Assembly (NCBI GenBank): GCA_002404055.1
Contig: DHIZ01000020.1
Span: 1 to 31,433, forward strand
Direction: 5' to 3'
Source: Chloroflexi bacterium UBA4733
GTDB lineage: Bacteria > Chloroflexota > UBA4733
DNA length: 31,433 bases
This document shows, piece by piece, positions 15,459-23,105 of the stretch; within the stretch, counting starts at the first letter, position 1, and each line of letters starts with the position of its first letter. The translations under genes and the position numbers were made by a program. The notes beneath the pieces were generated by a model that was not told the DNA's origin, made no database searches, and saw nothing but the letters and a program-made list of their open reading frames with translations.

Positions 15459-15896
15459 CCCGTTTGGAGGAAAGGCTGGCCGACGGTCATCCGTCGGCCG
15501 ATCGTTGCGGGCCGCGCCGACGAATCCGCAGGGCTGCCGCCGACCTGATAGCGGCAGATCGGGCCTGAGACGTGTCACGACTGGCGATAGCAACGCTATC
15601 TTTACCATTGTCCTTGCCGTTCGCGTCCAAACGCCGTAGGCTAAATGGTAGGATGGCGAGGCGCTTCACGAGGTGAGGACCCACGAAGAGGCCGGCCGGG
15701 CCGATTGCGGGACGAAAGAGGCACGTGTCGACGGGGAAAGATGCGTGACCTAACTTGCCGTAGAGCGTTAAGACGCCAGGGTGGACGACAATCATAGGGG
15801 GAGCGAATTGCATGGTTAGGTGCGGTATTGCTTTCGCGCAGCCGTCGATATTCGACTTCCTTTCCTGCAGCCGACCACGGTACCGGATGACCTACC
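15459..15896. other. Intergenic region (438 bases) before the glycan locus
   Basis: I find no credible gene here; the open frames on either strand have no protein-like composition. It holds a 9-bp hairpin close to the previous stop, a short GATAGC-AAC-GCTATC hairpin followed by TTT (15586-15603), and an 8-bp inverted repeat that runs into the start codon of the next gene. A weak promoter-like pair, TTGCCG with TAGGCT 17 bases later, lies around 15615-15645. Confidence 0.55.
15478..15499 (+). terminator. Hairpin, probable transcription terminator
   Basis: GGCCGACGG-TCAT-CCGTCGGCC is a perfect 9-bp stem with a 4-base loop, 19 bases after the stop of the large exported protein. No run of T follows, so it may need Rho or act by stabilising the mRNA end. 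Confidence 0.5.
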
Positions 15897-15900
15897 GTGG
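15875..15900 (+). promoter_or_regulatory. Inverted repeat covering the flippase start codon
   Basis: CCACGGTA (15875-15882) and TACCGTGG (15893-15900) are perfect complements with a 10-base loop. The GTG at 15897-15899 lies inside the right arm, and no Shine-Dalgarno sequence precedes it. In RNA this would hide the start codon; in DNA it could be an operator. Confidence 0.45.
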
Positions 15901-17210
15901 CAACTGACATTCAGGTGAAGGCGCCGCAACTCGCTGCTGTCGCTCCGGCGATTGCCTGGCGAAAACTTCTCGCCGGTGGGACAGTAACGGTTGTCGGCGC
16001 GCTGGCTACGAACATACTGAGCTTCTTGTTCTCCTTCGGTACGGCACGGCTGCTGAGGCCGGAGGATTTTGCCACTGTTACGGCAGCACTTTCACTCCTC
16101 GTGATGGTGACTGTGCCGGCTACTACCTTGCAGCTCGTCGCGGCGCGCTATTCAGCGATTTGGGGACAAGAGCAGCCTGCTCTGGCGGGAGCGCTCGCGC
16201 GCCGGCTTGGCAGAGTTGCCTTAGTAGTGGGATTTGCGCTCGCCCTGGGCGTGGCCGGCTTCTCCGGTCCTTTGGCGCAGTACCTGAAACTCCCGACAGC
16301 GCTGCCGGTACTGATCGTGTCGGGCGTACTTGCCTGTAGCTTTGTTGGCCCTGTGTATCGAGGCTTGCTGCAAGGGCATCACCGTTTTGGATTGTTTGCG
16401 CTGGCATCGAGCAGCGAGTTCGCCGTGCGGCTTGTTGTCGGTCTTGTCCTTGTGGTCTTTGGCCTGCGGGAAGCGGGCGCGTTATTGGGCGTGATGGTCG
16501 GCGCAGCAGCAGCTGCATGGCTGGCCTGGTGGTTTTCGACGCAGGTGACTGAAACTGCAGACGATGTCTCGGTGCCCTGGCGACGCGTATTGCGTTGGGC
16601 TGTGCCCACGCTGCTCGTGCAGGCGGCACTCGCGTCGCTCCTTTTTCAGGATACGCTGTTGGCCAAGCACTTCTTTAGCCCTGCCGACGCCGGCGCCTAC
16701 GCGGGCCTTGCGACATCGGCGCGCGTATTGGTGTACGCATCGGGAGCGCTCACGTCCTTCCTGTTTCCTGTGGTCGCCCGGACGCACGGTATCGGCAGAC
16801 AGAGTCGTCTGATCACGAATGTCACGCTCGGCATCCTTGCATGTGTTGAGGCAACGATTCTTGCGGTTTACGCGCTAAGGCCCGAGCTGGTGATGCATAT
16901 TCTTGTTGGTGGCCAATATGAGACGGCACAAGGTTATCTACCGCAACTTGCCCTCGCTCTTGCGGCGTTCGGCGCGGTCAGCGTGCTGGCCAGTTACTTC
17001 CTGGCTGCGGGTCATCGGGCTTTCTTATTGCCTCTCCTCGCCGCGCCTATTGTGGAGGGGATACTGATGGCGCTTTTCCACACCAGTCTGGGTGAATTTG
17101 TGCATACGGTGGACGCGGTGATGTTGGGTACACTGGCAGTGCTTCTGGTGATCTACTTGAAGCCTGCAACTTGGGCGTTCGTCCCGGAGGGGAAGGCAGA
17201 ATGGCGATAG
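15897..17210 (+). CDS. Oligosaccharide flippase family (Wzx/MATE-like) membrane protein
   Basis: Predicted to move a lipid-linked oligosaccharide or polysaccharide unit across the cytoplasmic membrane. About 437 residues with 11-12 hydrophobic segments spread over the full length. The N-terminal part (LLAGGTVTVVGALATNILSF, then FGTARLLRPEDFATVTAALS) is the usual polysaccharide-biosynthesis flippase opening. GVYRGLLQG-type sequence (FVGPVYRGLLQGHHRFGLFA) lies near residue 150, also common in this group. No ribosome-binding site is evident before the GTG; a second in-frame GTG lies at 15915. The next gene starts inside its last 10 bases, so the two are translated together. First gene of the + strand glycan operon. 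Confidence 0.82.
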   Translation: MATDIQVKAPQLAAVAPAIAWRKLLAGGTVTVVGALATNILSFLFSFGTARLLRPEDFATVTAALSLLVMVTVPATTLQLVAARYSAIWGQEQPALAGALARRLGRVALVVGFALALGVAGFSGPLAQYLKLPTALPVLIVSGVLACSFVGPVYRGLLQGHHRFGLFALASSSEFAVRLVVGLVLVVFGLREAGALLGVMVGAAAAAWLAWWFSTQVTETADDVSVPWRRVLRWAVPTLLVQAALASLLFQDTLLAKHFFSPADAGAYAGLATSARVLVYASGALTSFLFPVVARTHGIGRQSRLITNVTLGILACVEATILAVYALRPELVMHILVGGQYETAQGYLPQLALALAAFGAVSVLASYFLAAGHRAFLLPLLAAPIVEGILMALFHTSLGEFVHTVDAVMLGTLAVLLVIYLKPATWAFVPEGKAEWR

Positions 17211-18049
17211 AGGCACCCGTCGGCATGGTGGCGGCTACATCGCACGACTGCGCGGTTGCCGTGGACCTCTCCGTCGTGATCCCAGCCTACAACGAGGCCG
17301 ATAGGATTGCTGAGACTATACGCGTCACGATCGAGGAACTTCGTAAGCTCGACTGCAGTTACGAACTGGTGATCGTGGATGACGGGAGCGAGGACCATAC
17401 CCGCCGCTATGCCTGGGAAGTTGCCATGGAGCACACGGAGCCGGGGCGCGGTGAGGTACACGTCGTCACCTACGAGCGCAATGGCGGGAAGGGACACGCG
17501 GTCCGCCACGGGGCTGCCAGCACCAAAGGGAAGTTCGTGGCGTTTCTTGATGCCGACCTTGAGTTGCATCCCCGACTGTTAGCTCGGCTGCTGAAGATAC
17601 AGGCAGATACCAACGCGGATATCGTTATTGGCTCCAAGCGCCACCCTGAATCGGTGATTGACTACCCGCGCGAGCGCAAGATCTATAGCGCCGTCTATTC
17701 TTTCCTTTGCCGCTTGCTCTTTGGTCTCCCGGTGCGTGACACGCAGACGGGGATTAAGCTCCTTCGCGGCAGCTTTGCGCGCGACATACTGCCGCTCCTT
17801 ACGGTCAATCGCTTTGCCTTTGATCTCGAGATGCTCGCCGTGGCGCACCGCATGGGGCTGCGTATTGCGGAAGCACCTGTTGCACTCACATTCAATCGCC
17901 CGTTTGGACGCATCGGGGTGAGAGATATCTGGGAAATTTGCGCAGATACGGCGTCAATCTGGTGGCGTCTGCGGTCCTCGCAGGTTGTGCCCATTCAATC
18001 AAGGACGGGTTTCACTATTCCGTCTATTACGCATATGGACAACGACTAA
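17201..18049 (+). CDS. GT2 glycosyltransferase, DPM1/ALG5-like (polyprenyl-phosphate sugar synthase)
   Basis: Predicted to transfer a hexose from a nucleotide sugar to polyprenyl phosphate at the cytoplasmic face, making the donor used by GT-C enzymes outside. Seen: LSVVIPAYNEADRIAETI, ELVIVDDGSEDHT, ERNGGKGHAVRHGA (typical of ALG5/DPM1), FLDADLELHP with the metal-binding DxD, and DTQTGIKLLRGSFA. RFAFDLEMLAVAHRMG completes the pattern. About 282 residues with no obvious C-terminal membrane anchor. ATG 17201 has GGAGGGG at 17186-17192; an upstream TTG has no such support. It overlaps the flippase by 10 bases. The two large GT-C-like proteins downstream are natural users of its product. Confidence 0.88.
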   Translation: MAIEAPVGMVAATSHDCAVAVDLSVVIPAYNEADRIAETIRVTIEELRKLDCSYELVIVDDGSEDHTRRYAWEVAMEHTEPGRGEVHVVTYERNGGKGHAVRHGAASTKGKFVAFLDADLELHPRLLARLLKIQADTNADIVIGSKRHPESVIDYPRERKIYSAVYSFLCRLLFGLPVRDTQTGIKLLRGSFARDILPLLTVNRFAFDLEMLAVAHRMGLRIAEAPVALTFNRPFGRIGVRDIWEICADTASIWWRLRSSQVVPIQSRTGFTIPSITHMDND

Positions 18050-18133
18050 CGGTGTCACGATGCTATCAGATTGTTACCTTGTTTGCGATGAATCAGATCA
18101 TGTCGGCTCGGCCGACTCTCCGCTGAACTCCGC

Positions 18134-19342
18134 ATGAGAATCGTCGTCTTCAGTTGGCGCGACCTGAACAACCCGCGAGCGGGTGGCGCGGAACGCGTCA
18201 CGTTTGAGCACATGCGGAGTTGGGTTTCGGCAGGCCATGAGGTGACACTCTTTACAGCTTTGTACCCGCAGGCGCTTAAGCGCGATGCCATAGCAGGAGT
18301 CCAAATAGTCCGGGCAGGTAGCGAGCGAACCGTCCATTTGGCGGCGCAACATTGGTACCGGCGTCAGTCCAAACCCGACCTCGTTGTCGACGAAATTCAC
18401 GGCGTCCCCTTCGGTCTGGTTGCGTATACCGATGTTTCTGTGCTCGCGTGGATCCATGAGGTGGCGCGGGACATTTGGAAAGTCATGTATCCATTTCCTG
18501 TTTCGGTAGCGGGACGGTTGCTAGAGACACAGGCTCTGCGCTGGTACGCCAAAGTAGGGATTCCGTTTGTAGGCGACTCGGCCTCTACAGCAAGTGACCT
18601 TCGGTCTTTCGGCGTTGCGCCCGGTAGCATCACCGTGATTGAACCTGCGATCGACCATGAACCGGTGGATTGCCCGCCAGAGAAGGCATCTATTCCCACC
18701 CTTGTCTACGTCGGACGCCTTGTTCGAATGAAGGGGATTGAAGATGCTATCCACGCCCTCGCTCTAATCCGCCATCAGGTGCCTTCCTGTCGGCTTTGGG
18801 TCATCGGGGTAGGTGATGCGACGTATACGCAGCAGTTACAACAGCTAGCTCAAGACCTGGAACTCGGAACAGCGGTGCATTTTTTCGGGCGGGTGACCGA
18901 CGAAGAAAAGCAACAGCGTCTTCTCAGCGCGCATCTCTTGATTCATCCATCGCGTCGAGAGGGCTGGGGCATAAACGTCATCGAAGCAAATGCCATGGGT
19001 ACACCTGCGATTGGCTACCACGTTCCCGGTTTGCGCGACTCCATAATCAACGGGGAAACGGGGTTGCTGTGTTCAGCAGGACGGCCCGAGGCACTTGCCG
19101 CCGCGGCTGAATGGCTGTTGCTAACACCAGAGCGCTACCGGTATCTCCAGGGTAACGCCTTACATTGGAGCAGGCAATTCACGTGGCGAGCCGCGACAGC
19201 ACGTAGCCTCGCCCTGGTATCACACGTGGCCGGCCCGGAACACGGGCCAAGGCCGGCTGTCACCAGTGCGTCCTTTGCCAGACGTTTCTGGCGGCTTCGT
19301 CTCCCACCAGTTCCGCCATCGGCACGACGTGAGATTCCATAG
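18134..19342 (+). CDS. GT4-family glycosyltransferase
   Basis: Retaining GT-B glycosyltransferase, predicted cytoplasmic or peripheral to the membrane. The N-terminal domain starts RIVVFSWRDLNNPRAGGAER, with the GGAER acceptor-side loop. The C-terminal domain has VYVGRLVRMKGIEDAIHALA, FFGRVTDEEKQQ and HPSRREGWGINVIEANAMGT, containing the paired Glu residues of GT4. VPGLRDSIINGETGLL follows, the usual nucleotide-sugar-binding end. About 402 residues with a basic, Pro-rich tail. No clear ribosome-binding site. A broken relative of its C-terminal third survives at 22729-22984. Donor and acceptor sugars are unknown. Confidence 0.9.
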   Translation: MRIVVFSWRDLNNPRAGGAERVTFEHMRSWVSAGHEVTLFTALYPQALKRDAIAGVQIVRAGSERTVHLAAQHWYRRQSKPDLVVDEIHGVPFGLVAYTDVSVLAWIHEVARDIWKVMYPFPVSVAGRLLETQALRWYAKVGIPFVGDSASTASDLRSFGVAPGSITVIEPAIDHEPVDCPPEKASIPTLVYVGRLVRMKGIEDAIHALALIRHQVPSCRLWVIGVGDATYTQQLQQLAQDLELGTAVHFFGRVTDEEKQQRLLSAHLLIHPSRREGWGINVIEANAMGTPAIGYHVPGLRDSIINGETGLLCSAGRPEALAAAAEWLLLTPERYRYLQGNALHWSRQFTWRAATARSLALVSHVAGPEHGPRPAVTSASFARRFWRLRLPPVPPSARREIP

Positions 19343-19403
19343 GACTCCCCGAACAGCATCGGGTACAGTTCTTGATTCCTCGGTGCATGCGGAAGGAGCG
19401 GAA

Positions 19404-20261
19404 ATGAGCGATCAACAACAGCCGTTGGTATCGATTATCATAACAACGCGGAACTCTGAATTGACGATATCGAGTCTACTCACGTCTATAAACGAACAGC
19501 TATATCGAAACATTGAGGTGATCGTCGTTGACAATTCAACGAACACACAAACCAGCAAGATTGCGGTCAGTTTCGGTGCACAGATCCTTCGCTTCGGTCC
19601 GGAGAGATCCGCCCAGCGAAATCACGGAGTAGGACGAGCCACAGGTAAGTACGTGCTGATTCTTGATGCAGACATGGAACTTACACCCAGTGTTATTTCC
19701 GATTGCGTAGATTGTGGTGCGCATGGTGGTAATGTAGGAGTAATTATTCCAGAAGTATCTTTCGGGGCGGGATTTTGGGCGGCATGCAAGGCATTGGAAC
19801 GTAGCTGCTACATAGGGGATGATACAATAGAGGCGGCACGTTTCTTTGAAAGATCAGCCTTTCTAGATCTAGGAGGATATGACGTCGAAATGACCGGTCC
19901 CGAGGATTGGGATTTTTCGCAACGCTTCCGAGCCGCACACAACGTAGTTCGAGCACGGGCTTTCATCAAGCACAACGAAGGACGACTATCTCTATTGGGA
20001 ACCGCCAGGAAAAAGTATTACTATGGGGTATCGTTTCGGCAATACCGAAGCCGGCATCCCCGCACCGCAGCTCGGCACGCAAATGCAGTCTTCCGTCCAG
20101 CCTTTCTGCGTTCATGGCGCAGACTCATACGAGACCCGTTGCATCTTTGCGGCATGTTCGTCATGAAACTAGTGGAGACGGCGGCCGCGGCCGCCGGTGT
20201 GGTCGCCAGCTTTAGGTCCGATCCACCTGGCCAGGCATCCCTATTGCTCAAGGAGAAGTGA
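19404..20261 (+). CDS. GT2-family glycosyltransferase, AT-richer than its surroundings
   Basis: GT-A inverting glycosyltransferase of about 285 residues. Seen: LVSIIITTRNSELTISSLL, IEVIVVDNSTNTQTSKIA, ERSAQRNHGVGRATGKYVLI, LDADMELTP with the DxD-type motif, and MTGPEDWDFSQR with the acidic catalytic region. The C-terminal part is basic with a short hydrophobic stretch (GMFVMKLVETAAAAAGVVAS) that may attach to the membrane. ATG 19404 has AAGGAG at 19393-19398; the frame is open upstream but not protein-like there. The coding sequence is clearly AT-richer and uses more A/T-ending codons than its neighbours: one 60-base stretch (19441-19500) is about 43% GC by my count, while flanking genes look above 60%. 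This suggests transfer from another source. Sugar specificity unknown. Confidence 0.86.
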   Translation: MSDQQQPLVSIIITTRNSELTISSLLTSINEQLYRNIEVIVVDNSTNTQTSKIAVSFGAQILRFGPERSAQRNHGVGRATGKYVLILDADMELTPSVISDCVDCGAHGGNVGVIIPEVSFGAGFWAACKALERSCYIGDDTIEAARFFERSAFLDLGGYDVEMTGPEDWDFSQRFRAAHNVVRARAFIKHNEGRLSLLGTARKKYYYGVSFRQYRSRHPRTAARHANAVFRPAFLRSWRRLIRDPLHLCGMFVMKLVETAAAAAGVVASFRSDPPGQASLLLKEK

Positions 20262-20456
20262 GGATCAACTGCGATCGAACAACGTCACTTATGGCTGATG
20301 GGTGACGGGGGAACGTCCTCCAGAGTACGATGGCGGGACTATACCAACCAGCCATGTACCCCGGAGGCTCTGCGCGGCCTGCGGACATGGGCCCCGCGAT
20401 GAGCACCAAGCGCTTGGCGCACCTCACCGACGCGAGGGGTGGCCAATCGTCTCCAT

Positions 20457-20595
20457 TGCACGAGGAGGTTGGCCGAGAGTTGCGCGCGAGCGCCGAGGTG
20501 AAGCATCAGATGGCGGCCCAGCCGACGGTAATCGTGGAGATCGCGCTTGCCCTTAATCGGCGCGCTCAAAACTGGCCAGAAGGTGCTATTCTGTG
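20457..20595 (+). pseudogene. N-terminal remnant of phosphoheptose isomerase (GmhA-like SIS protein)
   Basis: Translation gives LHEEVGRELRASAEVKHQMA and VIVEIALAL, matching the helical N-terminus of GmhA-type isomerases. The frame then shifts by one near 20549 and continues as IGALKTGQKVLFCG, the strand and loop that in GmhA lead into the NGGSAADAQH sequence. That next part is absent: after CG the DNA passes straight into a nucleotidyltransferase. The remnant therefore has a frameshift and a 3' truncation. The 195 bases before it (20262-20456) contain nothing I recognise. The GmhA assignment rests on about 45 residues, so it is a reasoned call rather than a certain one. Confidence 0.55.
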
Positions 20596-21018
20596 GCCTC
20601 AGCCTTTCGCGCCGTCAATGGGGACTTGATGACCGACCGAGACCTCCAAGCCTTGCACCGGCAGCACCGTGCCTACGGAGCGCTCGCGGCGATGGCCGTG
20701 GCACCGCTGCACTCTCCGCGTGGCATCGTGCTAGTGAATGGTGATGAGATCGTCGGCTTTCAGGAAAATCCCGTCCTGCCGCACTGGATCGACGCGGTCA
20801 TCTATGCGATATCACCGGAACTCATCACGCGGGTTCCTGACGTCGGTGACCGGGAAGCCGTGTTCTTGCCGGAGCGTGCGAGCGCTCGCCAGCTCCGTAG
20901 CAATCCACTAGACGGTTGGTGGCGCAACGTTGATACCGCCAAGGCCGTTGCGGCGGTCGGCAATGAGTTGGGGTGCGGAGAGGGCGCCACGGGTTGGTGG
21001 AGGATGGACTGTGGCTAA
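20593..21018 (+). pseudogene. C-terminal half of a sugar-phosphate nucleotidyltransferase (HddC/GlmU-N type)
   Basis: Starts abruptly inside the protein at AVNGDLMTDRDLQALHRQHR, where NGD is the mid-domain metal-binding motif of NDP-sugar pyrophosphorylases. It continues with GIVLVNGDEIVGFQENPVLP, WIDAVIYAISPELI and WWRNVDTAKAVAAVG, all C-terminal landmarks of the family. The N-terminal part, including the GGxGTRL nucleotide loop, is missing, so it cannot be active. A GTG at 20593 could open translation of this 141-codon frame, but no ribosome-binding site is seen. Its fusion to a GmhA remnant suggests the original genes belonged to a nucleotide-heptose pathway (gmhA, hddA, hddC). The methyltransferase frame overlaps its end by 8 bases. 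Confidence 0.7.
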
Positions 21019-21871
21019 AAGAGTGGACAAGCCAGCGTCGATGCCCTTGCCGGGCCAGCTCGCTCGCAATGCGATAGCGTGGATTGCGACCAAACCGGCC
21101 GGTGAAGCGATCTTGGGACGGACGTTAGGTGGATACAAGGCGCGACTGTACGCGCGTCTGCTGGCGGACCAGCATTTGCGAGAATGCTTTTATCGCGGTG
21201 GCCAGTTGCCCGAGGGGTACGGTGCCGGCCTGATGGAGCGGTGTGTCGAACTGCCCTGGGCTTTGGCTCACTTGCCTGAAACTGCTCGGCGTGTATTGGA
21301 CGCCGGCTCAACGCTGAACCACCGGTACGTCGTGCAATCCCCGGCGCTTCGTGGTAGGGAACTGCACATCCTGACATTGGCGCCAGAGCAGAATTGCTAC
21401 TGACGACGCGGTATCAGCTACCTCTTTGGCGATCTGCGCGACGTTCCCTTCCGAGATGCGTACTTCGACGCAGTGCTCAGCCTGTCGACACTGGAACACA
21501 TCGGCTGCGACAACACTTGCTTTACCGCCAACCCCGCGCATCGGGAGAGTCGGCCCAGCGACTGGGCCACTGCGGCGCAGGAACTCGGCCGAGTCCTCCG
21601 GCCAGGCGGCGTACTGCTTTTCACGGTCCCTTTCGGCATCTATCAGCACTTTGGCTGATTCCAGCAGTTCGACGCCGAGTTGCTGGAGCGCATGATCGCC
21701 GCCTTCGGCCCGGCGACGACGGTAGATCGTTTCTTCTACCGTTACCGAGGCGGCGGTGGCTGGCAGTTGACGGCGCAGCTAGACTGCGAGATGTGCGAGT
21801 ATGGGGTGGCCGGGCGCGGCTCAGGTGCTGTGGTCTGTGTGCGTGTGGTGAAGGCAAGGTCACATCCGTAG
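21011..21871 (+). pseudogene. SAM-dependent methyltransferase frame interrupted by two TGA codons
   Basis: A single reading frame of 287 codons from GTG 21011 to TAG 21869. It is intact apart from TGA at 21401-21403 and TGA at 21656-21658. Read through, it contains RRVLDAGSTLNHRYVV (SAM-binding loop), LHILTLAPEQNCY, then after the first TGA RRGISYLFGDLRDVPFRDAY and LSLSTLEHIGCDN, and RVLRPGGVLLFTVPFGIYQH. After the second TGA comes FQQFDAELLERM. Relatives as I remember them have Trp at both interrupted places (NCYW-RRG, FGW-FQQFD), so each looks like TGG changed to TGA. TGA ends several intact genes here, so general recoding is excluded. Most likely a recently inactivated gene; the frame is too well kept to be old. 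Confidence 0.72.
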
Positions 21872-21983
21872 GTCTCTCGTTTGCAGCTGGGAGCTGACCC
21901 GTCCGTGAATGAATGCGGTTTAAGTGAAGTGTGGTCAAAAATCCCTACGATGTGCGACGGCCCCACCATGGGAGGAGCGAACA

Positions 21984-22775
21984 TTGTCGAAACTTCGAGC
22001 GTTGCGAGCGCATCTGGCCGGGATTGGCAGCGGCGTAACTTTCACCGATCGGGCGCTGATCATAGACGCGCTCGGCAGGCGCGGACTCGACTGGGCGACT
22101 CTTCCCTTACGCCAACGGGGTTTGCCGGCCGTCGCGGGACGTGGCCGCGCCTATCGCATTCGGGATGACGTGGGCAACTGGGTAGTGCCCCCGGAGGGCG
22201 GGGCTGGTTGGCTCTTTCCCGCCACGCGCGGCGGCAGCGTCGTCTCCGCGTTCGCTAATATACGCGCGGGGACGATCATCGACGTAGGTGCGTCCTTCGG
22301 CTACTTCACAGTGCGCTGGGCGAAGCAGGTGGGCGCTGCCGGGCGGGTCCTGGCCGTCGAGCCGCATCCCGCCCGCTACGCAGCACTCTGTGGCAATGTG
22401 GCGGCGAACGGTCTGACAAACGTCGTCCCCATCGCTGGGGCTGCGGGCGACCGTGCGGCCGCCGTCACGCTCTACGTTCCGCCGACAGGTAGTCGCCATG
22501 ATGCTTCGGTGCTCCACCCAGTGGGCACGCCGTTCCAGGTCGTCATGCGCCCGCTCGATGCGGTCGTGGCGGATTCGAACGGCCCGCCCGTCTCGGCGGT
22601 GAAGATCGATGTGGAAGGCGCGGAACCACTGGTGTTGGACGGGATGGTCAGCCTGCTACGGCGAGATCGGCCCCTGGTGCTCTTCGAGGCGCTGGACGCG
22701 GCCGGTCTCGCGGCGAGCGTCGCCCGCCGTGGCCTACGATGTTCCCGGTTTGCGCGACTCTATTCGCTCCGGTGA
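21984..22775 (+). pseudogene. FkbM-family methyltransferase, C-terminally truncated and chimeric
   Basis: Class I SAM methyltransferase of the FkbM type, which O-methylates sugars. The TTG at 21984 is supported by GGAGGAG (21971-21977). Seen: IRAGTIIDVGASFGYFTVRWA (motif I), RVLAVEPHPARYAALCGNV, VVMRPLDAVV and VKIDVEGAEPLVLDGM, then LVLFEALDAAG. From about 22729 the DNA no longer encodes FkbM; it is glycosyltransferase sequence read in the wrong frame, giving the nonsense tail CSRFARLYSLR and an accidental stop. About 30-40 residues of the normal C-terminus are lost. The core fold is nearly complete, so partial activity cannot be excluded. Confidence 0.75.
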
Positions 22776-22984
22776 AACGGGGGTTGCTCCGCCCATTTGG
22801 GCGTCCGGATCTTCTCGCAGAGGCGATGCATGGGTTGCTTGGTGACGCGCTCCGCTATCGCGCGATGCAAGCGGCCGCGCTCGATTGGAGCAACCACTTT
22901 CATTGGGACAATGCGGCGCAGCGCAGCCTGGCGGTTCTGACGCGCCTTGCGGACACGAATCCCAGAAACAGGTGTGTTCGGTGA
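22729..22984 (+). pseudogene. C-terminal fragment of a GT4 glycosyltransferase with frameshift
   Basis: Reads VAYDVPGLRDSIRSGETG, aligning with VPGLRDSIINGETGLL of the intact GT4 at 18134-19342. It then changes frame at the run of five G near 22780 and continues as LLRPFGRPDLLAEAMHGLLG, YRAMQAAALDWSNHFHWDN and AQRSLAVLTRLAD. Removing one G restores a single frame. The gene lacks its first three quarters and begins at the junction with the FkbM gene. Identity to the intact GT4 is moderate, so it came from a different GT4 rather than a fresh duplicate. Confidence 0.75.
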
Positions 22985-23105
22985 AAGGGCGGGGACCGCA
23001 TGGGCGAATGAGCAGTGAGTGGGACCATTGGGGTACAACGACCCGCGAACTCGCAAACGGCGTCCTTATCGACCGGTATCAGTACGACGATACACTCGGC
23101 ACTGG
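22981..23105 (+). other. Possible 5' remnant of an unidentified gene
   Basis: A GTG overlaps the stop of the GT4 fragment as GTGA, the usual sign of translational coupling. It opens a frame that includes MSSEWDHWGTTTRELANGVL and IDRYQYDDTLGTG before running into the 3' end of the - strand methyltransferase gene. The first 35-40 residues look protein-like, but I do not recognise them. Probably the start of a lost gene cut off at the convergent junction. Confidence 0.3.

Noticed and set aside
13761..15608. Long open frame on the - strand opposite the large exported protein (615 codons)
   Set aside because: Arg/His-rich, repetitive, with no family motif. It is a shadow of the GC-rich coding strand, whose product has a signal peptide and recognisable domains.
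15487..15813. 108-codon - strand frame in the 15.46-15.90 kb gap
   Set aside because: No ribosome-binding site, and the composition (Arg/Ser-rich end) is not protein-like.
20302..20556. Independent small gene before the GmhA remnant
   Set aside because: This frame has no recognisable motif and is out of frame with the GmhA-like residues; the flanking genes are in decay.
21401..21658. Genome-wide UGA-to-Trp recoding
   Set aside because: TGA ends several intact genes in this window (tgt, the NagA-like gene, the GT2 at 19404, the AftD-like gene, the membrane protein at 30388), and TGG is used for Trp throughout.
21401..21658. Selenocysteine at the two TGA codons
   Set aside because: Neither place is a redox or Cys position in this methyltransferase type as far as I know, and I see no convincing SECIS-like hairpin directly after either codon.
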